DNA of 64,000 nt from Ruminococcus turbiniformis (lineage in GTDB: Bacteria > Bacillota > Clostridia > Lachnospirales > Lachnospiraceae), in NCBI RefSeq assembly GCF_020687545.1, contig NZ_JAJEQX010000016.1, forward strand, positions 1-64,000. The letters run 5' to 3'. Shown here piece by piece: positions 36,043 to 45,694 of the stretch (its first letter is position 1; every line of letters begins with the position of its first letter). The translations under genes and the position numbers were made by a program. The notes beneath the pieces are model-generated. The model was not told the DNA's origin, searched no databases, and saw nothing but the letters and a program-made list of their open reading frames with translations.

Positions 36043-36234
36043 GATTCTCGCGGGGTAAGTAGATGCGTCCAGCCGAAAGGGGGATGCTGGTTGAACCCCG
36101 TAAAGCAGCACCGGCACTTGGTGCGCGTCCTTTGCGCACCTATGTACCGCTGTGCTGCGTCCCGAACGAGAGTGTGGGTGAAACCAGCATTTCCCCTTTC
36201 GGCGGAAGTATTCATTCACACCTCCCGCCAGATC
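36043..36234 (-). repeat. Structured 3' UTR element, copy 2 (after icd)
   Basis: The minus strand carries the second copy of the element at 35479-35667. The inner core of about 92 bases differs at 12 positions, all transitions. Four of these form two compensating pairs: GCAGCAC/GTGCTGC for GCAGCGC/GCGCTGC, and GGTGCGC/GCGCACC for GGCGCGC/GCGCGCC. The outer stem is wholly different (GCCGAAAGGGG with CCCCTTTCGGC, then ATGCTGGTT with AACCAGCAT) yet still pairs. The closing stem is GCGGG/CCCGC instead of CGAGG/CCTCG. It begins a few bases after the icd stop. Confidence 0.75.
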
Positions 36235-36239
36235 CGCAC

Positions 36240-37436
36240 TTACAGTCTTTTCGCGATCGCCTTGATAAACTCTTCGCTGTTTAACACTGTCGGGTTCTCA
36301 ATCGTCGTAATCAGGGCAAGATCCTTTGTCATCTCTCCCGCCTCAATCGTATCAATGGTCGCCTTCTCCAGTCTGTCAGCGAACTCCATCAGTTCCTTAT
36401 TTCCGTCCAGCTCTCCTCTCTTTCTGAGAGCGCCTGTCCACGCGAAGATCGTTGCCACAGAGTTTGTGGATGTCTCCTCGCCCTTTAAGTGCTTGTAGTA
36501 GTGACGCTGCACGGTTCCGTGTGCCGCCTCGTACTCGTAATATCCCTCCGGGGAAACGAGAACAGATGTCATCATGGCAAGGGAGCCGAACGCGGAGGAT
36601 ACCATATCGCTCATCACGTCGCCGTCGTAGTTCTTGCATGCCCAGATGTAACCGCCCTCGGATTTCATCACACGGGCAACTGCGTCGTCGATCAGCGTAT
36701 AGAAGTACTCGATTCCTGCCTCTTTGAATTTCTCCGCATACTCTGCGTCAAAGATCTCCTGGAAGATATCCTTGAATGTGTGGTCATACTTTTTGGAGAT
36801 CGTATCCTTTGTGGCGAACCAGAGATCCTGCTTTGTGTCAAGCGCATAGGTAAAGCAGCTTCTCGCAAAGCTTTCGATGGATTTGCTTAAGTTGTGTGTT
36901 CCCTGAACGATTCCCGGGCCGTCGAATGTATGTACAAGCTCTTTTGTCTGGCTTCCGTCCTCAGCCGTGTACACAAGCTCTACCTTTCCTGCTGCCGGGA
37001 TCTTCATCTCAACGCCTCTGTACACATCGCCGTAGGCATGTCTTGCGATTGTGATGGGCTTTTTCCAGTTTTTCACGCAGGGCTCGATCCCTTTCACCAC
37101 GATCGGCGCGCGGAATACGGTTCCGTCAAGGATGGCACGGATCGTTCCGTTGGGGCTCTTCCACATCTCTTTTAAGTCATACTCTTCCATACGGGCTGCA
37201 TTCGGTGTGATTGTAGCGCATTTCACAGCGACTTTGTATTTCTTTGTCGCCATGGCAGAGTCCACGGTAACCTGATCGTTTGTCTCGTTTCTGTGCTCGA
37301 GACCGAGGTCATAATACTCTGTCTTTAAATCAATATAAGGAAGGAGAAGATCGTCCTTGATCATCTTCCAGAGGATTCTTGTCATCTCGTCTCCGTCCAT
37401 CTCCACAATCGGTGTCGTCATCCTGATTTTTTCCAT
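36240..37436 (-). CDS. icd: NADP-dependent isocitrate dehydrogenase
   Basis: A 398-residue enzyme of the dimeric, eukaryote-like NADP-IDH subfamily. It oxidises isocitrate to 2-oxoglutarate. Typical stretches are [45 protein letters not shown] and the cofactor region [23 protein letters not shown]. The ATG at 37436 follows AGGAGGTACAGCAA. Together with the probable Re-citrate synthase upstream it supplies 2-oxoglutarate for glutamate; no aconitase gene is in this window. A structured element follows the stop. Confidence 0.95.
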   Translation of the reverse strand: MEKIRMTTPIVEMDGDEMTRILWKMIKDDLLLPYIDLKTEYYDLGLEHRNETNDQVTVDSAMATKKYKVAVKCATITPNAARMEEYDLKEMWKSPNGTIRAILDGTVFRAPIVVKGIEPCVKNWKKPITIARHAYGDVYRGVEMKIPAAGKVELVYTAEDGSQTKELVHTFDGPGIVQGTHNLSKSIESFARSCFTYALDTKQDLWFATKDTISKKYDHTFKDIFQEIFDAEYAEKFKEAGIEYFYTLIDDAVARVMKSEGGYIWACKNYDGDVMSDMVSSAFGSLAMMTSVLVSPEGYYEYEAAHGTVQRHYYKHLKGEETSTNSVATIFAWTGALRKRGELDGNKELMEFADRLEKATIDTIEAGEMTKDLALITTIENPTVLNSEEFIKAIAKRL

Positions 37437-37506
37437 CTTTGCTGTACCTCCTGCTTTCACTGTCTTTTTTCTGCTTCCTGATTCTTCTTTTTCTTTCCTG
37501 ATTTCT

Positions 37507-37558
37507 GATCTTTCAGGTTCTTCCTTTTCTCTTCCGGATCTTTCAGGTTCTTCCTTTT
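37507..37558. repeat. 30-bp direct repeat upstream of icd
   Basis: GATCTTTCAGGTTCTTCCTTTT occurs at 37507-37528 and 37537-37558, a 30-base period. On the minus strand the stretch is purine-rich and reads [14 protein letters not shown] residues in the icd frame, but it lies before the icd ribosome binding site. The rest of the 172-base gap holds no recognised feature. Confidence 0.7.
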
Positions 37559-37608
37559 TCCTTTTTCTCCGGTCCGATGTTATTTCCCGAACCTGTCCTC
37601 CGGCATGT

Positions 37609-38280
37609 TTACTCCGGAGTTCTCTGAAATCCCTGCTTCTTCAGATTTTCCATCACGTGCAGAATATGCTCGTTGGCAAGCTGCTCCGCCATATCGGCGT
37701 CCCGCTCTTTCACGGCTCTTAAGATCTGCCTGTGCTCGCGGATCGATTTTCTCGCCCGCTCCTCCGAGACAATGGACGATCTTCTCGCCATCTGCACATA
37801 GTTGTGGAAGTCTGTGAGAACTCTGCTTAAAATGCGGCTTCCTGACGCCTCGTAGAGGATGGCGTGAAACCTGGAATCAAGCGCCGCCACCTGCTCCGCG
37901 TTAAACCCGCTCTCTCTGTTCATCTGAAATTCAGAGAGAAGGAGCGTCTCTTCCAGTTCATCCAGCTGCTCCTGGGTGATATGCTCTGTCGCCCATCCGG
38001 CGCAGAGTCCTTCGAGCATGGACCGGATCACGTAAATATCCCAGATATCTTTGTTCGAGATCCCTGTCACATACGCACCCCGGTTCGGAATAATGGTGAC
38101 GAGTCCTTCCAGCTCAAGCTGGCGAAGCGCCTCCCTCACCGGTGTGCGGCTCACACCCAGTTCTTTTCCGATGGTATTCTCCCGAAGTTCGTCGTTTTCT
38201 CTGTATTTTCCGTTCAGTATGTCCTCACGGATTTTCTGAAAGACACGTCCTCCGAGGGAATGATCCTGATATTCTTCCAT
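37609..38280 (-). CDS. GntR family (FadR/FCD subfamily) transcriptional regulator
   Basis: A 223-residue regulator. The N-terminal winged helix covers about residues 10-75 ([45 protein letters not shown]). The C-terminal helical FCD ligand domain has metal-ligand-like residues in [13 protein letters not shown] and [18 protein letters not shown] regulators usually bind organic acids. It sits between the probable Re-citrate synthase (17 bases upstream) and icd, so it probably controls this unit, possibly through the palindrome at 39760-39785. Confidence 0.92.
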   Translation of the reverse strand: MEEYQDHSLGGRVFQKIREDILNGKYRENDELRENTIGKELGVSRTPVREALRQLELEGLVTIIPNRGAYVTGISNKDIWDIYVIRSMLEGLCAGWATEHITQEQLDELEETLLLSEFQMNRESGFNAEQVAALDSRFHAILYEASGSRILSRVLTDFHNYVQMARRSSIVSEERARKSIREHRQILRAVKERDADMAEQLANEHILHVMENLKKQGFQRTPE

Positions 38281-38296
38281 ATTGGAGACCTCCCGG

Positions 38297-39685
38297 TTAC
38301 AATGTCATATGCAGTTCTTTACACACACTGTCTATTTTGTCAACTAATTCCTCATCTGTCAAGACCGTAACGCGCCCGTCTTCGTATTCTTTGTCAACCC
38401 ACTCTTTGATCCTCTTCACCAGTTCCGAGTTTTTATCGACCTGTCTCTCTCCGGACAGTTTGTAGTATGCGTTAATCCAGTATGCGATCCCCGCAGCGCC
38501 GGACGTGTTTGAGACAGATACAAGGGCCGGACGGTTTAAAAACTTTTCCGTATCAAAGATATTGTAGATCTCCTCGTTTTTCAGCATTCCGTCCGCGTGG
38601 ATTCCCGCTCTCGTCACATTAAAATTCTTTCCCACAAAAGGCGTCCTTGACGGAATGTGATAGCCGATCTCTTTCTCGTAATACTCTGCCAGCTCCGTGA
38701 TCACGGTTGTGTCCATCCCGTCCAGCGTGCCGCGCAGCTGCGCGTACTCGAAGACCATCGCCTCAAGCGGGGTGTTTCCGGTGCGCTCACCGATTCCGAA
38801 CAGAGAGCAGTTTACGCCGCACGCCCCGTACAGCCAGGCTGTCGTAGAATTGTTGACCGCTTTGTAGAAGTCATTGTGTCCGTGGAACTCGATCAGCTCG
38901 CTGGGAACACCGGCATGCGTCATCAGGCCGTAGATAATACCCGGTATGGATCTTGGGATCACAGCTCCCGGGAAGTTCACACCGTACCCCATCGTATCGC
39001 AGACGCGGATTTTCACCGGGATTCCGTACTCTTCCATCAGCTTCATCAGCTCCAGGCAGAAAGGGATAACAAACCCGTAAATATCGGACCGGGTGATATC
39101 TTCAAGATGGCATCTCGGACGGACTCCCGTCTCCATACACTCTCTGACAACAGAAAGGTAGTGATCCAGCGCCTGTCTGCGGGTCATTTTCAGTTTATAG
39201 AAAATATGATAATCGGAGCAGCTTACGAGGATTCCCGTCTCCTTTAAGCCGATCTCTTTTACCAGTTCAAAATCCTTTTTGCTCGCCCGGATCCAGCTCG
39301 TCACTTCCGGAAACTCATATCCTTTCTCAAGGCAGCGGTACACTGCGTCCCTGTCCTTTTTGCTGTACAGGAAGAACTCACTCTGCCGGATCTTTCCGTT
39401 GGGGCCTCCGAGACGGTGCAGATAATCATAGATCGTCACGATCTGATCCGTCGTGTACGGAGCCCGTGACTGCTGCCCGTCGCGGAACGTCGTGTCCGTG
39501 ATCCAGATCTCATCCGGCATATGGTGGGGGACAATCCTGTCGTTGAATGCGATCTTCGGTATCTCATCGTACCGGAACAGATTGCGGAACACATTGGGGG
39601 TTTCCACATCTGCGAGCTGATACATATGCTCTTCCAGTTCCAGGAGATTTGTGTGTCTGTTTAAATATACTTTTCTTTCTTCCAA
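38297..39685 (-). CDS. Probable Re-citrate synthase (isopropylmalate/homocitrate synthase family)
   Basis: A 462-residue DRE-TIM metallolyase. The motif ITDTTFRDGQQSR carries the metal-binding aspartate, HLEDITR the helical pair, and EFHGHNDFYKAV the metal-binding HxH. The protein lacks a long LeuA-type C-terminal regulatory domain. The family includes isopropylmalate, citramalate, homocitrate and Re-citrate synthases. Neighbouring icd and an FCD regulator, and the absence of other leucine genes beside it, favour Re-citrate synthase as in clostridia; this is inference. The start is TTG at 39685, ten bases after AAGGAGG. Upstream in-frame codons run into the promoter. Confidence 0.7.
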   Translation of the reverse strand: MEERKVYLNRHTNLLELEEHMYQLADVETPNVFRNLFRYDEIPKIAFNDRIVPHHMPDEIWITDTTFRDGQQSRAPYTTDQIVTIYDYLHRLGGPNGKIRQSEFFLYSKKDRDAVYRCLEKGYEFPEVTSWIRASKKDFELVKEIGLKETGILVSCSDYHIFYKLKMTRRQALDHYLSVVRECMETGVRPRCHLEDITRSDIYGFVIPFCLELMKLMEEYGIPVKIRVCDTMGYGVNFPGAVIPRSIPGIIYGLMTHAGVPSELIEFHGHNDFYKAVNNSTTAWLYGACGVNCSLFGIGERTGNTPLEAMVFEYAQLRGTLDGMDTTVITELAEYYEKEIGYHIPSRTPFVGKNFNVTRAGIHADGMLKNEEIYNIFDTEKFLNRPALVSVSNTSGAAGIAYWINAYYKLSGERQVDKNSELVKRIKEWVDKEYEDGRVTVLTDEELVDKIDSVCKELHMTL

Positions 39686-39759
39686 CTTCGTGTTTCCTCC
39701 TTGTGCTCTCCCGCCGTCCAGTCTGAGGATCACAGCTCTCCGGCACGGATTTTGTATTT

Positions 39760-39785
39760 TTGTATAATTGTATACATTTATACAA
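39760..39785. promoter_or_regulatory. Palindromic operator, likely for the GntR regulator
   Basis: TTGTATAA (39760-39767) and TTATACAA (39778-39785) form a perfect inverted repeat around a GTATAC-containing centre. It covers the -10 box and most of the spacer of the Re-citrate synthase promoter, so a bound protein would block RNA polymerase. FCD-type GntR operators are often such TTGTAnnnTACAA-like palindromes. Confidence 0.6.
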
Positions 39786-39795
39786 ATTTTGTCAA
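39767..39795 (-). promoter_or_regulatory. Promoter for Re-citrate synthase-GntR (icd)
   Basis: On the minus strand a perfect TTGACA (39795-39790) and TACAAT (39772-39767) are separated by 17 bases, about 82 bases before the TTG start. Confidence 0.7.
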
Positions 39796-39870
39796 TCCTG
39801 AAAATGTATCTATTTTCGAACATCCTTCCCCGGACTTTCACCCGCCGTCGCTGGCACAAACAGGCAAAAA

Positions 39871-39922
39871 GTCAAAAAAATGCTGCCGCATCCGCGATTT
39901 GAAAATCACAGATGCGGCAGCA
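39871..39922 (-). terminator. Terminator after serA
   Basis: TGCTGCCGCATC (39881-39892) pairs perfectly with 39911-39922. On the minus strand a run of seven Ts follows. It ends the leucine/valine/serine gene run before the Re-citrate synthase promoter. Confidence 0.85.
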
Positions 39923-39951
39923 AGAAATCTGCACTCAATAATATTCCGGTA

Positions 39952-41115
39952 TTACCGGATCACACGCACTTTTAATACGCCGTCGATGGAGGAGAGCCGC
40001 TCCTCAAGCTCTGCGGACACATCCGTGTCCACGTCGATCATCGTGTACGCATACTCTTTCCTGCTCTTGTTTGTCATCAGAGCAATATTCATATTCTTAT
40101 CGGCCAGAAGCCCTGTAAACTGTCCGAGCATGTTCGGGATATTTCTGTGGAGAATGGTAATTCTCTCTCCCTCGCCCTTTTCACCCATGTTGCAGTCCGG
40201 ATAATTGACAGAATGGGTAATGTTTCCATTCTCAAGGAAATCCCTTAACTCTGCGGCAGCCATCTGCGCGCAGTTGTCCTCGGACTCCTCTGTGGATGCT
40301 CCGAGGTGCGGAATCACGATGGCGCCTTTCACGCCGACGATCTCCTTTGTCGGGAAATCCGTCACATAGCAGCGCACTTTTCCGGATACGAGGGCGTCCA
40401 CGATGTCCTCCTGGTTGACAAGCACGTCTCTTGCAAGGTTTAAGATAACAACGCCGTCCTTCATCAGACTGATGGCGTGTTTGTTGATCATCCCTTTTGT
40501 GTCCTCGAGAGCGGGAACATGAACCGTGATGTAATCGCACTCTTTGTACAGTTCATCCACTGTCTTCGCGTGATGGATGTTGCGGGAAAGTCTCCATGCG
40601 GAATCAACGGATACATACGGGTCATATCCGTACACATCCATTCCCAGATGAACCGCCGCGTTCGCCACAAGCACACCGATGGCTCCAAGACCGATCACGC
40701 CCAGCTTCTTTCCCTGAAGCTCTGTTCCGGCAAATGCCTTTTTCTTTTTCTCCGTAATCTTGGCAATATCGCCGTCCTCTTCATACTCCTGCACCCAGTT
40801 GATGCCGCCGATGATATCTCTCGCCGCGAGAAGCATTCCGGCGATGGCGAGTTCCTTTACGCCGTTGGCATTGGCGCCCGGCGTGTTGAACACGACAATC
40901 CCCTCGTCCGCGCAGCGGTCCAGAGGGATATTGTTTACTCCCGCTCCCGCGCGCGCGATCGCTTTTAAGTTCTTCCCGAATTCCATGTCATGCATTTTGG
41001 CGCTGCGCACAAGGATCGCATCCGCTTCTGCCGCGTCTTCCGTTTTCACATAATTTTCGTCCAGCTGATCCAGTCCCACCTGTGAGATCGGATTGAGGCA
41101 ATGATATTTATACAT
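39952..41115 (-). CDS. serA: Phosphoglycerate dehydrogenase
   Basis: A 387-residue enzyme oxidising 3-phosphoglycerate, the first step of serine synthesis. The Rossmann motif is KLGVIGLGAIGVLVANAA. The catalytic His is in VVIPHLGASTEESEDN, and ILVRSAKMHD and RAGAGVNNIPLD are typical. A C-terminal ACT domain (about 320-387, ALMTNKSRKEYAYTMIDVD) may bind serine. The ATG at 41115 follows GAGGAG. It starts one base after the serC stop. Confidence 0.96.
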   Translation of the reverse strand: MYKYHCLNPISQVGLDQLDENYVKTEDAAEADAILVRSAKMHDMEFGKNLKAIARAGAGVNNIPLDRCADEGIVVFNTPGANANGVKELAIAGMLLAARDIIGGINWVQEYEEDGDIAKITEKKKKAFAGTELQGKKLGVIGLGAIGVLVANAAVHLGMDVYGYDPYVSVDSAWRLSRNIHHAKTVDELYKECDYITVHVPALEDTKGMINKHAISLMKDGVVILNLARDVLVNQEDIVDALVSGKVRCYVTDFPTKEIVGVKGAIVIPHLGASTEESEDNCAQMAAAELRDFLENGNITHSVNYPDCNMGEKGEGERITILHRNIPNMLGQFTGLLADKNMNIALMTNKSRKEYAYTMIDVDTDVSAELEERLSSIDGVLKVRVIR

Positions 41116-41116
41116 T

Positions 41117-42199
41117 TTACAGATTCTCCTCTTCAAACTTTTTCATAAAATCAACAAGCGCCACAACGCCCTCGTACGGCATTGCATTGTAGATGCTCGC
41201 GCGCATTCCGCCCACGGTTCTGTGTCCCTTTAAGTTCTCAAGTCCTGCTGCCTTCGCCTCTTTGACGAATTTCGCATCCAGGTCCGCATCACCTGTGACA
41301 AACGGCACGTTCATAAGCGATCTGTCTTTCGCCACAACAGTACCCTTGAACAGCCTGCTCTGGTCAAGATAGTCGTAGAGCACTTTCGCCTTTTTCTCGT
41401 TTCTTTCTTTCATCGCTTCCAGGCCGCCCTGTTTCTTGATCCACTGGAACACTTTGCCGCAGATATAGATGCCGTATGCCGGCGGCGTGTTGTACAGTGA
41501 TTTTGCGTCCGCATGCGTCTTGTATGTAAGCATGGTCGGCGTTCCCGGAAGGACATCCTCTGTGATCAGATCCTCGCGGATAATCACAATAACCACGCCT
41601 GCAGGTCCGATATTTTTCTGAACGCCGCCGTAGATGATTCCGTATTTTGTCACATCCACCGGCTCGGACAGGAAGCAGGAAGACACGTCAGCTACCAGTG
41701 TTTTTCCTTTTGTGTTCGGAAGCTCTTTAAACTTCGTCCCGTAGATCGTGTTGTTCTCGCAGATATATACATAATCCGCGTCCTCGGACACCGGAAGATC
41801 GGAACAGTCCGGAATGTAGGAGAATGTCTTATCCTCGGAAGACGCGATCCGGTTTACCTTTCCGTACTTTTCCGCTTCTTTTGCGGCTTTTTTCGCCCAC
41901 TGTCCTGTCACGATATAGTCCGCGACCCGGTTCTTCATCAGGTTCATGGGGATCATGGCAAACTGCTGGGACGCCCCGCCCTGAAGGAAAAGCACTCTGT
42001 AGTTGTCCGGAATATTCATCAGGTCACGGAGATCCTGTTCTGCTGTTGTGATAATCTCCTCGAACGCTTTGGATCGGTGGCTCATCTCCATCACGGACAT
42101 ACCGGTTCCCCTGTAATCCAGCATCTCCTCTGCCGCCTCTCTCAACACTTCCTCCGGCAGCACAGCCGGTCCTGCCGAAAAGTTATACACTCTGCTCAT
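41117..42199 (-). CDS. serC: Phosphoserine aminotransferase
   Basis: A 360-residue PLP aminotransferase making phosphoserine. It opens with RVYNFSAGPAVLPEEVL. The PLP lysine is in YGIIYGGVQKNIGPAG and the C-terminal domain has FVTGDADLDAKFVKEA. The ATG at 42199 follows AGGAGGTAAGGAAA. It is 36 bases downstream of ilvB and directly precedes serA. A SerB phosphatase gene is not seen here. Confidence 0.97.
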   Translation of the reverse strand: MSRVYNFSAGPAVLPEEVLREAAEEMLDYRGTGMSVMEMSHRSKAFEEIITTAEQDLRDLMNIPDNYRVLFLQGGASQQFAMIPMNLMKNRVADYIVTGQWAKKAAKEAEKYGKVNRIASSEDKTFSYIPDCSDLPVSEDADYVYICENNTIYGTKFKELPNTKGKTLVADVSSCFLSEPVDVTKYGIIYGGVQKNIGPAGVVIVIIREDLITEDVLPGTPTMLTYKTHADAKSLYNTPPAYGIYICGKVFQWIKKQGGLEAMKERNEKKAKVLYDYLDQSRLFKGTVVAKDRSLMNVPFVTGDADLDAKFVKEAKAAGLENLKGHRTVGGMRASIYNAMPYEGVVALVDFMKKFEEENL

Positions 42200-42235
42200 T
42201 TTCCTTACCTCCTGCTTCATCTTGAAAATAGGTCA

Positions 42236-43915
42236 TTATTTATTTTTCAGGTCATCCTCGTCGAAGGCCTCTTTGATATCAGCCCCCGGGGCAACCATTG
42301 GCCACACTTTGTCATCGCTGTCGATCTGACAGTCGATCAGCACCGGCTTATTCAGCGTCAGCGCCTTCGCAAACGCCTCCCGGAATTCCTCCTGCGACTC
42401 TGCGCGGATTCCCTCGGCTCCCATAGCTTCGGCCATCTTCACAAAGTCCACGGCATCCCGCAGCACGGTAGCGGAATACCTTTCATCGTAGAAAAGATCC
42501 TGCCACTGGCGCACCATACCGAGTACATGATTGTTGATCACCACTTCAATAACCGGGATATTATGTCTCACCGCTGTGGCAAGTTCATTCATGTTCATGC
42601 GCAGACAGCCGTCCCCGGCGATGTTCACGACGGTCTTCTCCGGACAGCCGACCTTCGCTCCCATGGCGGCTCCGAGGCCGTATCCCATAGTTCCCAGACC
42701 TCCGGATGTGAGAAGGGTACGCGGCTTTGTAAACCTGTAATACTGCGCGGCCCACATCTGGTGCTGCCCCACTTCCGTAACAATCAGAGCGTCCCCTTTT
42801 GTCTGCCGGTAAATCTCCTCCACCACAAACGGACCTGTCAGTGCGTCCGTATGGTATTTAAGAGGGTACTTTTCCTTGTACTGCTGTATCTTCTCAAGCC
42901 ACTCGGAATGATCCTGCTGTTTTAAATTCCTGTTGATGATCTTTAATACTTCCCGGATATCTCCGACAATCTCTTCCGTGACAATCACGTTTTTATTGAT
43001 CTCTACGGGATCGATATCGATCTGAAGGATCTTCGCGTTCTTTGCGAAAGTCTCCGTGTTTCCCGTCACACGGTCGCTGAACCTGGATCCCAGCACGACA
43101 AGCAGATCACACTCGCTGACTCCGTAGTTGGACGTCTTTGTCCCGTGCATTCCAAGCATTCCCGTATAGTGGGAATCGGTTCCCGGAAAAGCTCCCTTCC
43201 CCATGAGCGTATCCGCAACCGGCGCGTCCAGCTTCCGGACAAACTCCCGGATCTCCTCGCTGGCACCGGAGAGCACCGCGCCTCCGCCAACGAAGACATA
43301 GGGACGCTCCGCGGATTCCAGCATGGAGAGCGCGCGGGAAATTCCCTCGTCACTCACCTGTGAGATGTCAGGAGTGACTTTGCCAAGCTCTTCTCTCTCA
43401 TACTCTGTCACCGCCGCCGTGACGTCTTTTGGAATATCCACGAGCACAGGGCCCGGGCGTCCGGTTCTTGCGATCCGGAACGCCTTTCTTATCGTGTCCG
43501 CCAGTTTTGTCACGTCTTTTACAATAAAACTGTATTTTGTAATCGGCATCGTAATTCCTGTAATGTCAATCTCCTGGAAACTGTCTTTTCCAAGAAGCGA
43601 CACGCCCACATTGCAGGTGATCGCCACAATCGGGATGGAATCCATATAAGCCGTTGCAATGCCTGTCACAAGGTTAGTCGCGCCCGGCCCGCTCGTAGCC
43701 AGACACACGCCCACTTTTCCGGTGGCACGCGCGTACCCGTCCGCCGCATGAGACGCTCCCTGTTCGTGGGAGGTCAGAATATGGCGGATCTCATCCCGGT
43801 GTTTGTAGAGCTCGTCATATACGTTTAATATGGCGCCGCCGGGATAGCCGAACACGGTATCCACGCCCTGCTCTTTCAGGCATTCTATTACTATCTCAGA
43901 TCCGTTTAACTGCAT
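42236..43915 (-). CDS. ilvB: Acetolactate synthase large subunit
   Basis: A 559-residue thiamine-diphosphate enzyme making acetolactate or acetohydroxybutyrate for valine, leucine and isoleucine. The N-terminal glutamate motif is YPGGAILNVYDEL, with HEQGASHAADGYAR. The ThDP/Mg motif is GDGCLRMNMNELATAVRHNIPV in the C-terminal domain. GGAGGAAG precedes the ATG. The small regulatory subunit (ilvN/ilvH) is not next to it or elsewhere in this window. It is 22 bases downstream of ilvD. Confidence 0.96.
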   Translation of the reverse strand: MQLNGSEIVIECLKEQGVDTVFGYPGGAILNVYDELYKHRDEIRHILTSHEQGASHAADGYARATGKVGVCLATSGPGATNLVTGIATAYMDSIPIVAITCNVGVSLLGKDSFQEIDITGITMPITKYSFIVKDVTKLADTIRKAFRIARTGRPGPVLVDIPKDVTAAVTEYEREELGKVTPDISQVSDEGISRALSMLESAERPYVFVGGGAVLSGASEEIREFVRKLDAPVADTLMGKGAFPGTDSHYTGMLGMHGTKTSNYGVSECDLLVVLGSRFSDRVTGNTETFAKNAKILQIDIDPVEINKNVIVTEEIVGDIREVLKIINRNLKQQDHSEWLEKIQQYKEKYPLKYHTDALTGPFVVEEIYRQTKGDALIVTEVGQHQMWAAQYYRFTKPRTLLTSGGLGTMGYGLGAAMGAKVGCPEKTVVNIAGDGCLRMNMNELATAVRHNIPVIEVVINNHVLGMVRQWQDLFYDERYSATVLRDAVDFVKMAEAMGAEGIRAESQEEFREAFAKALTLNKPVLIDCQIDSDDKVWPMVAPGADIKEAFDEDDLKNK

Positions 43916-43937
43916 GCTGTACTTCCTCCGCTGTTCT

Positions 43938-45611
43938 TTATTTCTTTCCCGGCACCTCCAGGATTGCCCCCCGGTTTCCTGAGGTCACCATGGCCGCGTA
44001 TCTCGCCAGATATCCTGTGTTCACCTTGGGCTCTCTCGGCTGCCACTTCGCCTTTCTTGCAGCCATCTCCTCATCGGAAATGTCAAGCTCTAATTTCAGC
44101 TCCGGAATATTGATCTTGATGATATCGCCTTCTTCCACAAGCGCGATGGGTCCTCCCACCGCCGCCTCCGGCGATACATGGCCGATGGACGCGCCTCTGG
44201 ACGCGCCGCTGAAGCGGCCGTCCGTGATCAGGGCAACCGTAGATCCAAGTCCGTATCCCGCAATGGCAGACGTGGGGTTTAACATCTCACGCATGCCGGG
44301 GCCGCCTTTCGGTCCCTCGTAGCGGATGACAATCACATCGCCCGGGTTGATCTTTCCAGTCTTGATGGCCTCTGTTGCCTCCTCGTCGCTCTCAAAGATC
44401 CGGGCCGGTCCTTCATGGACAAGCATCTCGTCGCACACAGCGGAGCGCTTCACCACGCTTCCGTCGGGAGCCAGGTTTCCTTTGAGCACCGCAAGTCCGC
44501 CTGTCTCGCTGTACGGATTGTCGATGGGGCGGATCACCTCGGGATTCAAGTTCTCGCATCCCTTAATATTCTCCCCGATCGTCTTTCCTGTTACAGTCAT
44601 GCACTCTGTGTTGATGAGCCCTTTCTTGTTCAGCTCATTCATCACGGCGTACACGCCTCCCGCCTCGTTTAAGTCCTCAATATATGTATGCCCTGCCGGA
44701 GCAAGATGACACAGGTTCGGCGTCTTGGCACTGATTGTGTTCGCAAAGTCAATCTCAAAATCCATGCCGATCTCGTGAGCGATGGCTGGAAGATGAAGCA
44801 TGCTGTTTGTAGAGCATCCAAGCGCCATATCCACTGTCAGCGCGTTTAAGATCGCGTCCTCTGTCATGATGTCTCTCGGACGGATATTCTTTCTCACAAG
44901 TTCCATCACCTGCATTCCCGCATGTTTCGCAAGCTGCAGTCTTGCGGAGTAGACCGCCGGGATCGTTCCGTTTCCGCGGAGTCCCATGCCCAGCGCCTCG
45001 GTCAGACAGTTCATGCTGTTCGCCGTGTACATACCGGAACATGATCCGCAGGTAGGACATGCCTTGTTCTCGAACTCGCAGAGCTCTGCGTCGTCGATCT
45101 TTCCTGCCGCGTGGGCGCCGACCGCCTCAAACATACTGGAAAGACTCGTCTTCTGTCCCTTTACGTGTCCTGCAAGCATGGGGCCGCCGCTGACAAACAC
45201 TGTCGGGATGTTCACTCTGGCCGCCGCCATCAGAAGTCCGGGCACGTTTTTGTCGCAGTTGGGGATCATGACCAGTCCGTCGAACTGGTGCGCCATGGCA
45301 AGCGCCTCTGTGGAGTCTGCAATCAGATCTCTTGTCACAAGGGAATATTTCATTCCGATGTGTCCCATTGCGATTCCGTCACACACGGCGATGGCCGGAA
45401 CCATAATCGGAGTTCCCCCCGCCATTGCGACACCCATCTTGACTGCCTCTGTGATCTTGTCAAGATTCATATGCCCCGGCACAATCTCGTTGTAGGAGCT
45501 GACCACTCCAATCAGCGGGCGGGAAAGTTCCTCCTCTGTCATTCCAAGGGCGTTAAACAGGGAACGGTGGGGCGCCTGCTGCGTGCCTTTTGTCACTGTA
45601 TCACTTCTCAT
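43938..45611 (-). CDS. ilvD: Dihydroxy-acid dehydratase
   Basis: A 557-residue iron-sulfur dehydratase that forms the 2-oxo acid precursors of valine and isoleucine. Cluster cysteines are in [11 protein letters not shown], the [18 protein letters not shown] stretch and [14 protein letters not shown]. The C-terminal part has [13 protein letters not shown] and [16 protein letters not shown]. The length is standard. It lies between leuB and ilvB in one run. Confidence 0.97.
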   Translation of the reverse strand: MRSDTVTKGTQQAPHRSLFNALGMTEEELSRPLIGVVSSYNEIVPGHMNLDKITEAVKMGVAMAGGTPIMVPAIAVCDGIAMGHIGMKYSLVTRDLIADSTEALAMAHQFDGLVMIPNCDKNVPGLLMAAARVNIPTVFVSGGPMLAGHVKGQKTSLSSMFEAVGAHAAGKIDDAELCEFENKACPTCGSCSGMYTANSMNCLTEALGMGLRGNGTIPAVYSARLQLAKHAGMQVMELVRKNIRPRDIMTEDAILNALTVDMALGCSTNSMLHLPAIAHEIGMDFEIDFANTISAKTPNLCHLAPAGHTYIEDLNEAGGVYAVMNELNKKGLINTECMTVTGKTIGENIKGCENLNPEVIRPIDNPYSETGGLAVLKGNLAPDGSVVKRSAVCDEMLVHEGPARIFESDEEATEAIKTGKINPGDVIVIRYEGPKGGPGMREMLNPTSAIAGYGLGSTVALITDGRFSGASRGASIGHVSPEAAVGGPIALVEEGDIIKINIPELKLELDISDEEMAARKAKWQPREPKVNTGYLARYAAMVTSGNRGAILEVPGKK

Positions 45612-45694
45612 ATTTCATTCCTCTCTTTCTCGTTTTTCTTTTTCCCGGTTCATCCTCCCGGCTGTCCCGGTCCGGATTTCCCCGGTCTGGCCTT

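Noticed and set aside
35461..36284. Several 60-85 codon open frames inside the two structured elements
   Set aside because: Similar peptides (APALGAR-type) appear from both copies only because the core sequence is shared. Compensating stem changes and the lack of ribosome binding sites favour RNA or DNA structure over coding.
41513..42925. A 470-codon open frame antisense to serC and ilvB
   Set aside because: It crosses two well-conserved genes and their gap, with no recognisable domain.
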